Positions 7,777 through 15,913 of a stretch of 35,999 nt of DNA are shown here, piece by piece. The DNA comes from Pseudomonadales bacterium (GTDB lineage: Bacteria; Pseudomonadota; Gammaproteobacteria; Pseudomonadales; JAHRWD01), in assembly GCA_019090315.1 (NCBI GenBank), contig JAHRWD010000075.1, forward strand, positions 1 through 35,999, read 5' to 3'. Made by a program: the position numbers and the translations under genes. How positions within the stretch are numbered: position 1 is the first letter of the stretch; each line of letters opens with the position of its first letter. Under the pieces are notes generated by a model. The model saw only the letters and a list, made by a program, of their open reading frames with translations. It had not been told where the DNA came from and searched no databases.

Positions 7777-8343
7777 ATGATTTTTATAGCGTTAATTCTT
7801 GAGTCAGCGGGGCTGCTGCTGATTTATAAATCCTGGCGTAAACCTCAGCGCCGGGTTGTCGAAAATAGTATTGCCTGGCTGATGGTACTGGTGTCGATAT
7901 GGCCCTGGCAGGATGCAGTAGGGCTGGAATTTGGTATCTGTTTCTGGTTTCTGGCAATGCCGGTGATCAGCTGGGTTCTGGTTGTTATTAATCGTGAATA
8001 TCGAAAGATGGATGCACCGATTCAGCCACGGAATTGGGTCTGGCCCGCCAGAGCTCAAGTCGTGCAAAATATCGTTAACCTGGTGATTGCCGGCCCGATT
8101 GCATTTATGGCCTGCTATGTATGTGCAACCGGTTTGGGCATGGCTACGGGGTATGCTCTGGGGTTGGTTGAAGTTAATCAGATGTTGTTGGGTTTTATTT
8201 TATTTTTGCTGTTATGGCCGGTTGTGATCTACCGAATTTCAACCAAAGCAATGAGATGGCAGTCTGCATCCGGGCTACTGCTTGTTGCGCTTGGTGGTCC
8301 CGCAGTTTTGTATGGATTTTCGTTGTACGGGTTCAATCTATGA
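7777..8343 (+). CDS. Small multi-pass membrane protein of the TonB/PepSY operon, unknown
   Basis: The 188-residue hydrophobic protein has five or six predicted transmembrane segments, with conserved-looking WPWQDAVGLEFG and WVWPAR loops. It starts 23 bases after tonB and ends in an ATGA overlap with the PepSY-TM gene, which argues for joint function with it. A ribosome-binding site for ATG 7777 is not obvious. I do not recognise a named family. Small membrane proteins paired with PepSY-TM proteins are common in siderophore uptake operons, where they are thought to form an inner-membrane iron-reduction unit, but that role is inference here. Confidence 0.75.
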   Translation: MIFIALILESAGLLLIYKSWRKPQRRVVENSIAWLMVLVSIWPWQDAVGLEFGICFWFLAMPVISWVLVVINREYRKMDAPIQPRNWVWPARAQVVQNIVNLVIAGPIAFMACYVCATGLGMATGYALGLVEVNQMLLGFILFLLLWPVVIYRISTKAMRWQSASGLLLVALGGPAVLYGFSLYGFNL

Positions 8344-9803
8344 AACGCTTATCACTATCTGTAAATCTGGTTAAAAAATCCATTAAGGCACACTCAAGCC
8401 TGGGGTTAGCAGCGGGTGCATTGATGTATCTGGTTTGTCTGACCGGTACTCTGGCAGTTTTTTTTGAAGAGTTTGAACGCTGGGAGCAGCCTGGTATTGA
8501 GGAGTATCAGGACTATTCGGTCGAACAAATAAACCAGGCGATCGGGGAGTTTCAGCAACGTGTCACTGAAACGCCGGAAGAGTTATGGGTTGTGTTGCCC
8601 AGCGAAGCGATGCCACGCATGCATATTTCCGGTGATGACCATGAATGGTTTATCGATGCCGATGGCAGTTTGTCCGAGCCGCCACTAGAAGCCTGGACAA
8701 AAATGATGACCAGCCTGCATGAATATCTTCATCTGCCGCAACAATTGGGAACAATTCTGGTGGGTATTTTAGGGGTATTGCTGTGTAGTTTGACGCTTTC
8801 CGGCCTGTTGTCTCATCCCAGTTTGTTTAAAGATGCATTCCGCTGGCGTATGGGTCGTCAGGCATTAACCCAGTTGGATCTTCACAACCGTTTGAGTGTA
8901 TGGGCGGCACCGTTTTACCTGATGATTGCGTTAACCGGTGCTTTTATTGGTCTGATTGGCGTATATGGCGCGCTTACTAGCGTTGCGTTTTATGAAAACG
9001 ATATGCAGACGGTGTTCGAGGTTGTGTATGGCAGTGAGCCAGAAGTGACCGAGGCGAAGCCGGTTGTGGATTTGAGCAAGGCCTTTCAAACCTTAAAGTC
9101 CGCTGCCCCTGGTGTAACGCCTTTGTTTCTTACGATTCGGGATATGGAAACCGACGGTCAATACCTTGAGATTTGGGTGTCAGTACCTGAGCGTCTGATC
9201 TATTCCGAGGTGTATCGATTTCGTGCCGACGGTAGCTTGATCGATCACAAGGGATTTTCTGACGGAGCAATAGGAAAGCAAGTTGCATATTCGGTGTACC
9301 GGTTGCACTTTGGTCACTATTCCGGGTTTTGGGTTAAGGTGGTTTATGCACTGCTTGGATTTGCGTTAACCGTCGTCTGCGTAAGTGGTATTAATATTTG
9401 GCTGGTTAAACGCAAATTTGAAAGTGTGTTGAATGATGGTTGGGTAGCCGTGGTTTGGGGTTTGCCTATGGCGCTGGCAGTGGCTGCGCTTTTTTCATTC
9501 TATGGTTGGCCTGCATTGAGTGTGTTTGGTATTACCCAAATCATCGCACTAGTCTTCGCTATGATAATAAAACAACCTGATAAAGCCCGCTGGTTTCTTA
9601 TGGCTGGGTTGGTGTTGTCGTTATCTGCAACCGTGCTTACCCGCACAGTTGCTGTGCTTAATGAGATCGTACCACCGGTTTTTTATGGGGTTAATCTGTC
9701 TATTTTGGCGGTGATTTTGATCCTGATCATCATGCTGGTTCGTCAGCGTAAATGGTTAAAAAAGCCGTGCCAGCAAGAGCAGAGAATAACAGTAACGAGT
9801 TGA
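8340..9803 (+). CDS. PepSY-associated TM protein, putative siderophore-iron reductase/uptake factor
   Basis: The 487-residue inner-membrane protein belongs to the PepSY_TM family. The N-terminal helix (LGLAAGALMYLVCLTGTLAVFF) is followed by a periplasmic PepSY region. Then come helices near 140-170 (LGTILVGILGVLLCSLTLSG) and 190-225, a second periplasmic PepSY-like region, and a helix-rich C-terminus. Several His residues lie beside helices (KKSIKAHSSLG, SLHEYLHLPQ, LDLHNRLS, YRLHFGHYSG), as in relatives thought to bind haem and reduce ferric siderophores. The start ATG 8340 is chosen because it overlaps the upstream stop as ATGA and begins a basic-then-hydrophobic N-terminus; the longer open frame from 8214 lies inside the preceding gene. 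It closes the siderophore operon. Confidence 0.85.
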   Translation: MKRLSLSVNLVKKSIKAHSSLGLAAGALMYLVCLTGTLAVFFEEFERWEQPGIEEYQDYSVEQINQAIGEFQQRVTETPEELWVVLPSEAMPRMHISGDDHEWFIDADGSLSEPPLEAWTKMMTSLHEYLHLPQQLGTILVGILGVLLCSLTLSGLLSHPSLFKDAFRWRMGRQALTQLDLHNRLSVWAAPFYLMIALTGAFIGLIGVYGALTSVAFYENDMQTVFEVVYGSEPEVTEAKPVVDLSKAFQTLKSAAPGVTPLFLTIRDMETDGQYLEIWVSVPERLIYSEVYRFRADGSLIDHKGFSDGAIGKQVAYSVYRLHFGHYSGFWVKVVYALLGFALTVVCVSGINIWLVKRKFESVLNDGWVAVVWGLPMALAVAALFSFYGWPALSVFGITQIIALVFAMIIKQPDKARWFLMAGLVLSLSATVLTRTVAVLNEIVPPVFYGVNLSILAVILILIIMLVRQRKWLKKPCQQEQRITVTS

Positions 9804-10187
9804 TATTCGGCTGCTCATTCGTGGGAGCCATACACTCCCTGAACGAAATTTCCATCCGCGGCTCCCCGAACGGAGCCTCCACCCGCATCCTGAGCGGAGC
9901 CGAAGGGAGCTAGAGGCCACGTAGTTTTTTATTTCAGCAAAAAGGGTGGCGGTACCTTCAGCTGCTCAATAATCATGGGTGGCAAGAGCTAGGACAGGCC
10001 GCATTTTACGCTCGAAGTTAGGTCGCGCACTCCTTATGTGTATTCGCCCACACATATTCTCTTCGACTTCGCTATGGGTGCGGCTGACTTTGCTGCATTA
10101 CACTAGATTCGGCTTTGCTCCAAATCAAATATCACAATAGCCAAGCCAATTAACCTTCCTTGCCGACGATATCTTACAAATAGCATT
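9804..10187. repeat. Intergenic region with several stem-loops, possible REP-like elements
   Basis: No convincing gene is seen. Hairpins are: GGGAG 9823-9827 with CTCCC 9835-9839; GGCTCC 9860-9865 with GGAGCC 9872-9877 around CCGAAC; and TATGTGT 10035-10041 with ACACATA 10050-10056. The segment near 9891-9911 (CCTGAGCGGAGCCGAAGGGA) resembles short palindrome-associated repeats seen dispersed in many bacterial genomes, but a copy number cannot be measured here. It separates the exbB-tonB operon from the CobN-like operon and may also terminate the former, although no hairpin is followed directly by a T tract. Confidence 0.5.
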
Positions 10188-10206
10188 GATAATGAGAATG
10201 ATTCGT
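10188..10206. promoter_or_regulatory. Strong candidate Fur box upstream of the CobN-like operon
   Basis: GATAATGAGAATGATTCGT matches the Fur consensus at 14 of 19 positions. It begins with an exact GATAATGA and fits the usual appearance of Fur sites before iron-uptake genes. It lies about 94 bases before the ATG at 10300. No cobalamin riboswitch-like structure was noticed between this site and the gene. Confidence 0.72.
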
Positions 10207-10299
10207 ATTACAATTCGTGTAAATATAGTGCCGCCGGTCAGGTTGATCCTGATCGCTGCATGAAGAGTTAGGTATTTTAACAAAGAATAGAGACCCAAT

Positions 10300-10884
10300 A
10301 TGAATATCGCGATGCTTGAAGAGTTGATGTATCAGGTGTCGGGCCTGCTGTTACCGCCTGTACTGCTCATTATCACATTTTTGTTTTTTTACGCTTTTTT
10401 TGTGCTGGGTGTCTTTGCGGCGCAATTTGCACAGCGGCGACGCAACGCTAGTGAATATCAGCAAGTGCTGAATAGGGTGGTGGGCGATGAATCTGCTGTT
10501 GCGCATACGCAGCCAAAGCCTGTAAAAGGCTATCGCCTATTTAACTATTATCAGTTTAATCGCAAATTAAGTTCGATGGATCTGGAAGTTTTTGCCCTTA
10601 AAGCGTTGGAAAATCAACGTATCGTAACTCGAATTGCACCGATGCTCGGGTTGGTGGCAACCATGATCCCTATGGGGCCTGCATTAAAAGCCCTCGCAGA
10701 TGGAAACATTCAGGGTATCAGTGAAAATCTGGTGATCGCTTTTGCAGCGGTAATTTTTGGTTTGGCAACGGCTTCAATTACTTTCTGGACTGTTAGCGTT
10801 AAAAAGCGCTGGTTTGTTAGTGAGCTAAATGATCTGCAGGTTTGTCTCACAAGAAACCATCCGAGTGAGCGGGGGGAGCAGTAA
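10300..10884 (+). CDS. MotA/TolQ/ExbB-family proton channel protein of the CobN-like (Hmu-type) locus
   Basis: The 194-residue inner-membrane protein is a second, divergent MotA/TolQ/ExbB homologue. A long first helix covers about residues 15-42 (LLLPPVLLIITFLFFYAFFV). A basic cytoplasmic loop follows, then the paired helices at about 110-170 (IAPMLGLVATMIPMGPALKALADGN and NLVIAFAAVIFGLATASITFW), the conserved channel core. It is much shorter than the ExbB at 5484. Its stop overlaps the DUF2149 start (TAATG), and the CobN-like gene follows. The same trio occurs in Bacteroidetes Hmu haem loci and in some archaeal CobN loci. It probably supplies proton-motive energy to the chelatase and is not a general TonB energiser; that is inferred from gene order. 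Confidence 0.87.
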   Translation: MNIAMLEELMYQVSGLLLPPVLLIITFLFFYAFFVLGVFAAQFAQRRRNASEYQQVLNRVVGDESAVAHTQPKPVKGYRLFNYYQFNRKLSSMDLEVFALKALENQRIVTRIAPMLGLVATMIPMGPALKALADGNIQGISENLVIAFAAVIFGLATASITFWTVSVKKRWFVSELNDLQVCLTRNHPSERGEQ

Positions 10885-11201
10885 TGAAATTGCTGCTGGA
10901 CGATGATGAATCCCTCAACCCAATGCTGTCGGTTGCAAATTTAGTAGATGTTTTTCTAGTGGTGATTGCAGCATTGCTGATTGCAATAGCCCAAAACCCC
11001 CTTAACCCATTCACCGCCGAAGATGTCACGGTTATTAAAAACCCTGGTAAAGATAATATGGAGATGATCATTAAAAAAGGTGAAAAAATTGAGCACTATA
11101 AATCAGAGGGAAAAATAGGCCAGGGGGAGGGGCAGCGAGCGGGGGTAGCCTATCGCCTTAAAGATGGATCGATGATTTACGTGCCCGAAGCGGGTGAGTA
11201 A
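10884..11201 (+). CDS. DUF2149 protein, ExbD/MotB-like partner of the channel protein
   Basis: The 105-residue DUF2149-type protein has one N-terminal transmembrane helix in the motif SVANLVDVFLVVIAALLIAIA. Asp22 sits at the start of this helix, where ExbD has its proton-accepting Asp (compare PFIDVMLVLLIVFMIA in the exbD of this window). The rest is a small exported domain with KNPGKDNMEMIIKKGEKIEHYK and a GVAYRLKDGSMIYVPE end. GGGGGAG (10871-10877) is a strong ribosome-binding site. It overlaps the channel gene by one base and should be its stoichiometric partner. The family has no settled biochemical role; the stator-like role is inferred from the Asp and the gene pair. Confidence 0.88.
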   Translation: MKLLLDDDESLNPMLSVANLVDVFLVVIAALLIAIAQNPLNPFTAEDVTVIKNPGKDNMEMIIKKGEKIEHYKSEGKIGQGEGQRAGVAYRLKDGSMIYVPEAGE

Positions 11202-11251
11202 TAGCGAGTAGCTAGAAATTAATCGCACGAAATTAACAGGAGTATCACGTT

Positions 11252-11419
11252 ATGACAAAAGAACGAGTGCATGAGCTTGATGGGTTGATATCCGGAGCAA
11301 TAGAAGATTGTGAAGCAATGGATGACTATACCGAAACTAGCGTGATTGAATTTTGGCGTGGTGCCAAAATGATTGTGGATGAATTGAAGCTGGAGTTGTC
11401 TGGCTCGATTGGAATATAG
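11252..11419 (+). CDS. 55-residue acidic protein of the CobN-like locus, unknown
   Basis: ATG 11252 has AGGAG at 11238-11242 with ideal spacing, and the frame runs to TAG 11417. The product is small, acidic and apparently helical (begins MTKERVHELDGLISGAIEDC, then DDYTETSVIEFWRGAKMIVDELK), with one Cys and no membrane segment or signal peptide. It lies between the DUF2149 gene and the CobN-like gene on the same strand, so it is probably co-transcribed. I do not recognise a family. Confidence 0.6.
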   Translation: MTKERVHELDGLISGAIEDCEAMDDYTETSVIEFWRGAKMIVDELKLELSGSIGI

Positions 11420-11490
11420 ATGAATCGCCGGTAATTATTAATCCAGCAATTAAATGCCCAGGCTTAGCCCTGGTATTACAAAAAGAAGTG

Positions 11491-14400
11491 ATGAAATTGA
11501 AAAAAATTATATTTGTATTGGTTACGGTTGCCCTAACAATAAGTGGGTACCCCGCCCAAAGTGAAAACGCCACACTTAACGCAACAAAAAAATCTATTTT
11601 GATCTTGGCTACCAATCATATTAGTCATGCCAAACTAAAACTGTTTGCTGATCTGGCGATAAAAGACAGCTATTTTAAGGTTGATTATCGATATCTACGG
11701 GCCATTAAGGAGGGTGACTCAATTGCAGAGTTAGTCGCACCCTATGATCTAGTCATGTTTGATTCGATTGGCAGCGAGGAAGCAGAAGAGCAGTATGCGC
11801 GCTTTGAAGCGGCGGTAGAAAATTCCAAAACAGCTGTTTTCTTACCGATTAAAGTGACTGGGAAAACAAAACTCAGAAAAGGTTTTAGTTCAGATCAAAT
11901 TCAAACGTTATATGACTATTACTACCATGGTGGAGAAAAGAACCTCCAGAATATGCAGTTATATTTAGCTAGTAAACTATTCAATCTAAGCAGTGCAAAA
12001 CCTGAACCAGCCATTATCTTCCCGGAAAATGGTATCTATCATCCTGACTATGAAAAAACCGTGTTTGCCAGCTTTGCTGACTACTTGATCTGGAAGAAAG
12101 CCAATACGGATAAAAACCTGATTGGTATCGCAATGTCCCGTGAATCCATCGCGGCGGATTCGACCCTGGTGATTGATGCGTTGATTGAAGCGATTGAAAC
12201 GCGTGATGCGATCGCGGTGCCATTTTACTATTCCGGTATGGCAGAAAGTGAATATCTTGATCTATTGAGTATTAATGGAAAGGTAGCCGTCGATAATATT
12301 ATCAATACTCGGATTATTCATTGGGCGGAAAAACGTCGTAAGGAATATGAAGCGCTGGGCGTGCCAGTCATGCAGGTTTTGCCTTATATGAACGGTGACC
12401 AGGCCCAATGGGAAGCAGATCAAGCGGGTATTCCTGCACAAATGAATCCGTTTTTTCTGACTATGCCAGAAATTGCAGGAGTGATTGATCCAGTTGTGAT
12501 ATCCGCCCGAGCGCAGGATAAAACCCTCAAGCCAATCGATTATCAGCTTGATAATGTAGCGAATAAAGCGATCAAACTGGCGGTACTACGCAACAAAGCC
12601 AATGCGGATAAAAAAGTCGCGATCATGTTCTACAACTATCCCGCGGGCGAAAAAAATGCCGCGGCCTCATTTTTGAATGTGCCCACCAGTCTTGCCTCCA
12701 TCTATAAAACCCTAAAAGGCGCAAACTACCAGGTAGATGAAAAACCGGAACAGTGGTTTATTGATCGTACCGGTTTAATGCTGCGTCCATTTCATCGTGA
12801 GCTACCCTATACCGAATTACCTGGCCTGGGTACCGATGAGGGTGCAGGTGGCTTGCTGCCAATGACGAAATATATGGCCTGGTACAAACGCCTACCATCT
12901 TCTGTACGCAGTGAGATCGAAGCGCAATGGGGGCCGCCGGAAGACAGCTTCACTGTGGCGGATGTTAATGGTCAGAAGCAGTTCATTATTCCACGCAGTC
13001 TCTCTGGAAATCTGATGATGTTGCCCCAACCGCCAAGGGGTAATCGCCAGGAGAGAGAGCGTGCTATCTATCATGAGAAAACCGTTCCAATTAGCCACAA
13101 CTATCTGGCGGTATATCTTTACGTGCGCGAACAGTTTGGTGCCGATGCCATCGTGCATCTGGGAACCCACGGTACCCACGAATACCTGCCGGGAAAAGAG
13201 CGCGGCCTGTCGATTTATGACGCGGGCAATATGGCCGCGGGCAGTACCCCGATTATCTACCCATTTATTATGGATGATGTGGGGGAAGCGCTACAGACCA
13301 AACGCCGTGGTCGCGCCACGGTTATCAGCCACTTAACCCCACCTTTTGCTAAAAGTGGTCTGTATGAAGAGATGGTCGATCTGCATGGCCTGATGCACCA
13401 ATACAATGAGCTGGATCAGGGCGGAGTTCGCCAGCGTACCAAACAGGCCATTATTGATCTTGCAATAGAAAAGAATATTGAAAAGGATCTTGCCTGGAGT
13501 GAGGCTGATCTTGAGGCACGGTTCGACGAGTTTTTGCCGGAACTGCATGAATACCTCAGCGATCTTGGTGCGCAGAATCAACCGCTGGGTTTGCATACCT
13601 TTGGTGAAGTACCGAAAGAGTCACACCTGCTTTCAACCCTGGTACAGATGCTCGGTAAACGCTTTGTAGAACCGGCGGAACGTTATATCGAAAAACACCG
13701 GGCAGACAAAGAAAAAGTTGCAGCGCATGGCCATAGCCATGATAGCCACGCCGAAGAACATGCGCATAAATACAAAGATGAACACAAGGATGAACACAAG
13801 GATGAACATGATGATAGCCACAACCATAAATCAGCACACTCCCACGATAGCTCTGCGGATTATCGTACCCTGGATCAAAGCCCCGAATTCACTCTGATAC
13901 GTACCTATGTGCTTGGTGACGGGGATATTGCTGAAATAGATGATTCTGAACTACGAGGGTTATTGGAGCTGGCACAGGAACACTATGCCAATTTTCATGG
14001 CATTGAAGAGAGTAGCGCCTTACTGGAAGCGCTCTCTGGCCGGTATGTGACGAGTGGCACCGGCGGCGATCCAATTCGCAGCCCAGAGGCATTACCAACC
14101 GGCACTAATCTTTATGGTTTTGATCCGTCGAAGATACCCACCAAAGAAGCCTGGGAAGCGGGTAAGGAGTTGATGGACGATCTAATCGTCAACTACCACA
14201 AAGATCATGGCCGTTATCCTGAGAAAGTAACCTATTCTATGTGGTCGATCGAAACCATGCGCCATCTGGGTGTGGTAGAAGCACAGGTGCTATATGCGAT
14301 GGGCGTAACCCCCGTATGGAGCGACAGTGGCCGGATTACCGGCACCGAAATCATCCCTTACAGTGATCTAAAACGTCCTCGTGTAGACGTGGTGCTTTCT

Positions 14401-15609
14401 GCGACCGGACTCTACCGGGATGCATTTCCAAATATCATGATGCTAATGGCCGCAGCGATCGAAAAAGTTGCGCAATTAAAAGAGGATAATAACTTTGTTT
14501 ATCGTCACAGCAAGCAACTAAAAAAGGAGCTGCTTGCCGAAGGCATGGATGAAAAACAAGCCGAAAAACTCTCAACCATCCGTATTTTTTCTAATGAAAG
14601 CGGCGGCTACGGCACCGGTATCGCTGGTGCGAGCATGGCCTCGGATACCTGGGAAAAGGATGACAAAATTGCCAAACTTTATCTGTCTCGTATGGGTTAT
14701 TTTTACGGCAGTGATGATAAAACCTGGGGTGAAAAATTACCGAATATTGATCTCTACGCTAAAAACCTTTCTGGCACTGATGCCGCAGTTTTCTCCCGTT
14801 CATCGAATCTTTACGGGCTATTGACCAGCGACGATCCGTTTCAATATATGGGCGGAATCTCCCTTGCGGTGCGCCACCTGGATGGCAAAAGCCCGGAGAT
14901 GTATATCTCCAATTTGCGCGATCCGGACAACAACCGTACCCAACCACTGGCGCGTTTTTTAGCGACAGAACTGCGTACACGCCAGTTCCATCCGCAATGG
15001 ATTAAAGAGATGCAGGCAGAGGGTTACGCCGGAACGCTTGCAACGTTAGATGTATTAAACAACTTCTGGGGCTGGCAGGTGGTTGACCCCGACAACGTGC
15101 GGGACGACCAATGGCAGGAGTTTTTTGAGGTCTACGTGCAGGATAAATATGAACTTGATATGCGCGAATGGTACGAAGAGAACAATGCCCATGCGCTAGC
15201 GCAAATGATTGAACGTATGCTTGAAGCGAACCGGAAAGAGTACTGGAGTACCGACACGGAGACGATCAAAGAGCTAACCGAAACCTACATCGAGCTGGCA
15301 CAAAAATATGATGTATTTACTAAAAATGAAACCTTTATCGAACACCTGAATGAACAGGCAGCGGGTTTTGGTTTAGCGCCATTTGTTCCCGCGCCGATGG
15401 ATGCTCCAACACAACCACAATCAAATCAGAAAGCTGCCGAGCAAGAGAATAGCACTCAGGTAGAAGGGCAGGTGATGGAGAAAGTACAGAAGCAGGAAGT
15501 GAGTGACGATGACGCATACCAGTACATTTTATTATTGATACTGCTGGTCTTTGGGGCTGGATTCGGCTGGCAGTTTATCTCATGGCCTGTCAAAAACGAT
15601 AGCCCCTGA
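11491..15609 (+). CDS. Exported, membrane-anchored CobN-like chelatase (HmuS-type)
   Basis: The 1372-residue protein is homologous throughout its core to CobN, the large subunit of cobaltochelatase. It also has a signal peptide (MKLKKIIFVLVTVALTISGY), a His/Asp/Glu/Lys-rich insertion at about 746-787 with three KDEH units, a charged linker, and a C-terminal membrane helix at 1343-1365 (YQYILLLILLVFGAGFGWQF). The catalytic-region motif HLGTHGTHEYLPGK (556-569) corresponds to the HxGxHGxxEWLPGK signature of CobN. It should therefore sit in the periplasm, tethered to the inner membrane. No CobS/CobT ATPase is nearby. In Bacteroidetes the equivalent HmuS is linked to haem iron removal; this role is inferred here. 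ATG 11491 or GTG 11488 could be the start. A small CCAGG/CCTGG hairpin (11458-11473) precedes it. Confidence 0.9.
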   Translation: MKLKKIIFVLVTVALTISGYPAQSENATLNATKKSILILATNHISHAKLKLFADLAIKDSYFKVDYRYLRAIKEGDSIAELVAPYDLVMFDSIGSEEAEEQYARFEAAVENSKTAVFLPIKVTGKTKLRKGFSSDQIQTLYDYYYHGGEKNLQNMQLYLASKLFNLSSAKPEPAIIFPENGIYHPDYEKTVFASFADYLIWKKANTDKNLIGIAMSRESIAADSTLVIDALIEAIETRDAIAVPFYYSGMAESEYLDLLSINGKVAVDNIINTRIIHWAEKRRKEYEALGVPVMQVLPYMNGDQAQWEADQAGIPAQMNPFFLTMPEIAGVIDPVVISARAQDKTLKPIDYQLDNVANKAIKLAVLRNKANADKKVAIMFYNYPAGEKNAAASFLNVPTSLASIYKTLKGANYQVDEKPEQWFIDRTGLMLRPFHRELPYTELPGLGTDEGAGGLLPMTKYMAWYKRLPSSVRSEIEAQWGPPEDSFTVADVNGQKQFIIPRSLSGNLMMLPQPPRGNRQERERAIYHEKTVPISHNYLAVYLYVREQFGADAIVHLGTHGTHEYLPGKERGLSIYDAGNMAAGSTPIIYPFIMDDVGEALQTKRRGRATVISHLTPPFAKSGLYEEMVDLHGLMHQYNELDQGGVRQRTKQAIIDLAIEKNIEKDLAWSEADLEARFDEFLPELHEYLSDLGAQNQPLGLHTFGEVPKESHLLSTLVQMLGKRFVEPAERYIEKHRADKEKVAAHGHSHDSHAEEHAHKYKDEHKDEHKDEHDDSHNHKSAHSHDSSADYRTLDQSPEFTLIRTYVLGDGDIAEIDDSELRGLLELAQEHYANFHGIEESSALLEALSGRYVTSGTGGDPIRSPEALPTGTNLYGFDPSKIPTKEAWEAGKELMDDLIVNYHKDHGRYPEKVTYSMWSIETMRHLGVVEAQVLYAMGVTPVWSDSGRITGTEIIPYSDLKRPRVDVVLSATGLYRDAFPNIMMLMAAAIEKVAQLKEDNNFVYRHSKQLKKELLAEGMDEKQAEKLSTIRIFSNESGGYGTGIAGASMASDTWEKDDKIAKLYLSRMGYFYGSDDKTWGEKLPNIDLYAKNLSGTDAAVFSRSSNLYGLLTSDDPFQYMGGISLAVRHLDGKSPEMYISNLRDPDNNRTQPLARFLATELRTRQFHPQWIKEMQAEGYAGTLATLDVLNNFWGWQVVDPDNVRDDQWQEFFEVYVQDKYELDMREWYEENNAHALAQMIERMLEANRKEYWSTDTETIKELTETYIELAQKYDVFTKNETFIEHLNEQAAGFGLAPFVPAPMDAPTQPQSNQKAAEQENSTQVEGQVMEKVQKQEVSDDDAYQYILLLILLVFGAGFGWQFISWPVKNDSP
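13774..13809. repeat. 12-bp tandem repeat encoding Lys-Asp-Glu-His
   Basis: Three units read AARGATGAACAY (Lys-Asp-Glu-His, protein residues 762-773) inside the histidine-rich insertion of the CobN-like gene. The flanking codons continue with alternating His and acidic residues. Such repeats commonly form flexible metal-binding stretches. Confidence 0.85.
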
Positions 15610-15913
15610 GATCTGAGAAACCAATAGCAAACCTGTATTTTTTTCTCGTCAAATTTGCAGTGATTGAGTAGTTGGGTTAACTGTACAAGGTCCTTTTCCA
15701 CTCACCTGGTTCGTTTTGGAAGTAGGTGTTAGTGGGGATGTATATGAGTTTTGACAGGGTTAGCCCGCCTATGAATGTAAATACGTCGTATTTATATTTA
15801 GATTAGTGTTTGGTAGGTTTCGGGCACCTACTGAAAGTCCGGATCCATGAGGTTTGATTAAACCGCAATGCAATAAATAAAACTGATAACTATCAATTCA
15901 GAGGTAACTATTG
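15610..15913. other. Intergenic region between the CobN-like and lipoprotein genes
   Basis: About 300 bases without a convincing gene. A TTGACA hexamer lies at 15751-15756, but no good -10 follows at normal spacing. A GATAAC/TATCAA palindrome-like stretch at 15884-15896, just upstream of the lipoprotein ribosome-binding site, weakly resembles a Fur half-site. A separate promoter here is possible but unproven. Confidence 0.4.

Noticed and set aside
10200..10300. Cobalamin riboswitch before the CobN-like operon
   Set aside because: I looked for the conserved B12-box style core and a long structured leader; only about 95 bases lie between the Fur-like site and the ATG, with no matching core seen.
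13720..13860. Minus-strand Val/His-rich frames opposite the His-rich insertion
   Set aside because: They arise from the repetitive His/Asp/Glu/Lys codons on the plus strand and show no ribosome-binding site.
11491..15609. Calling the gene plain cobN of cobalamin synthesis
   Set aside because: The signal peptide, His-rich insertion, C-terminal anchor, missing CobS/CobT and iron-uptake neighbours all disagree with a B12 biosynthesis role, though the family is CobN.
15881..15900. Fur box upstream of the lipoprotein gene
   Set aside because: The GATAAC/TATCAA stretch matches about 11 of 19 positions in the best alignment; it is noted in the intergenic entry but not called.
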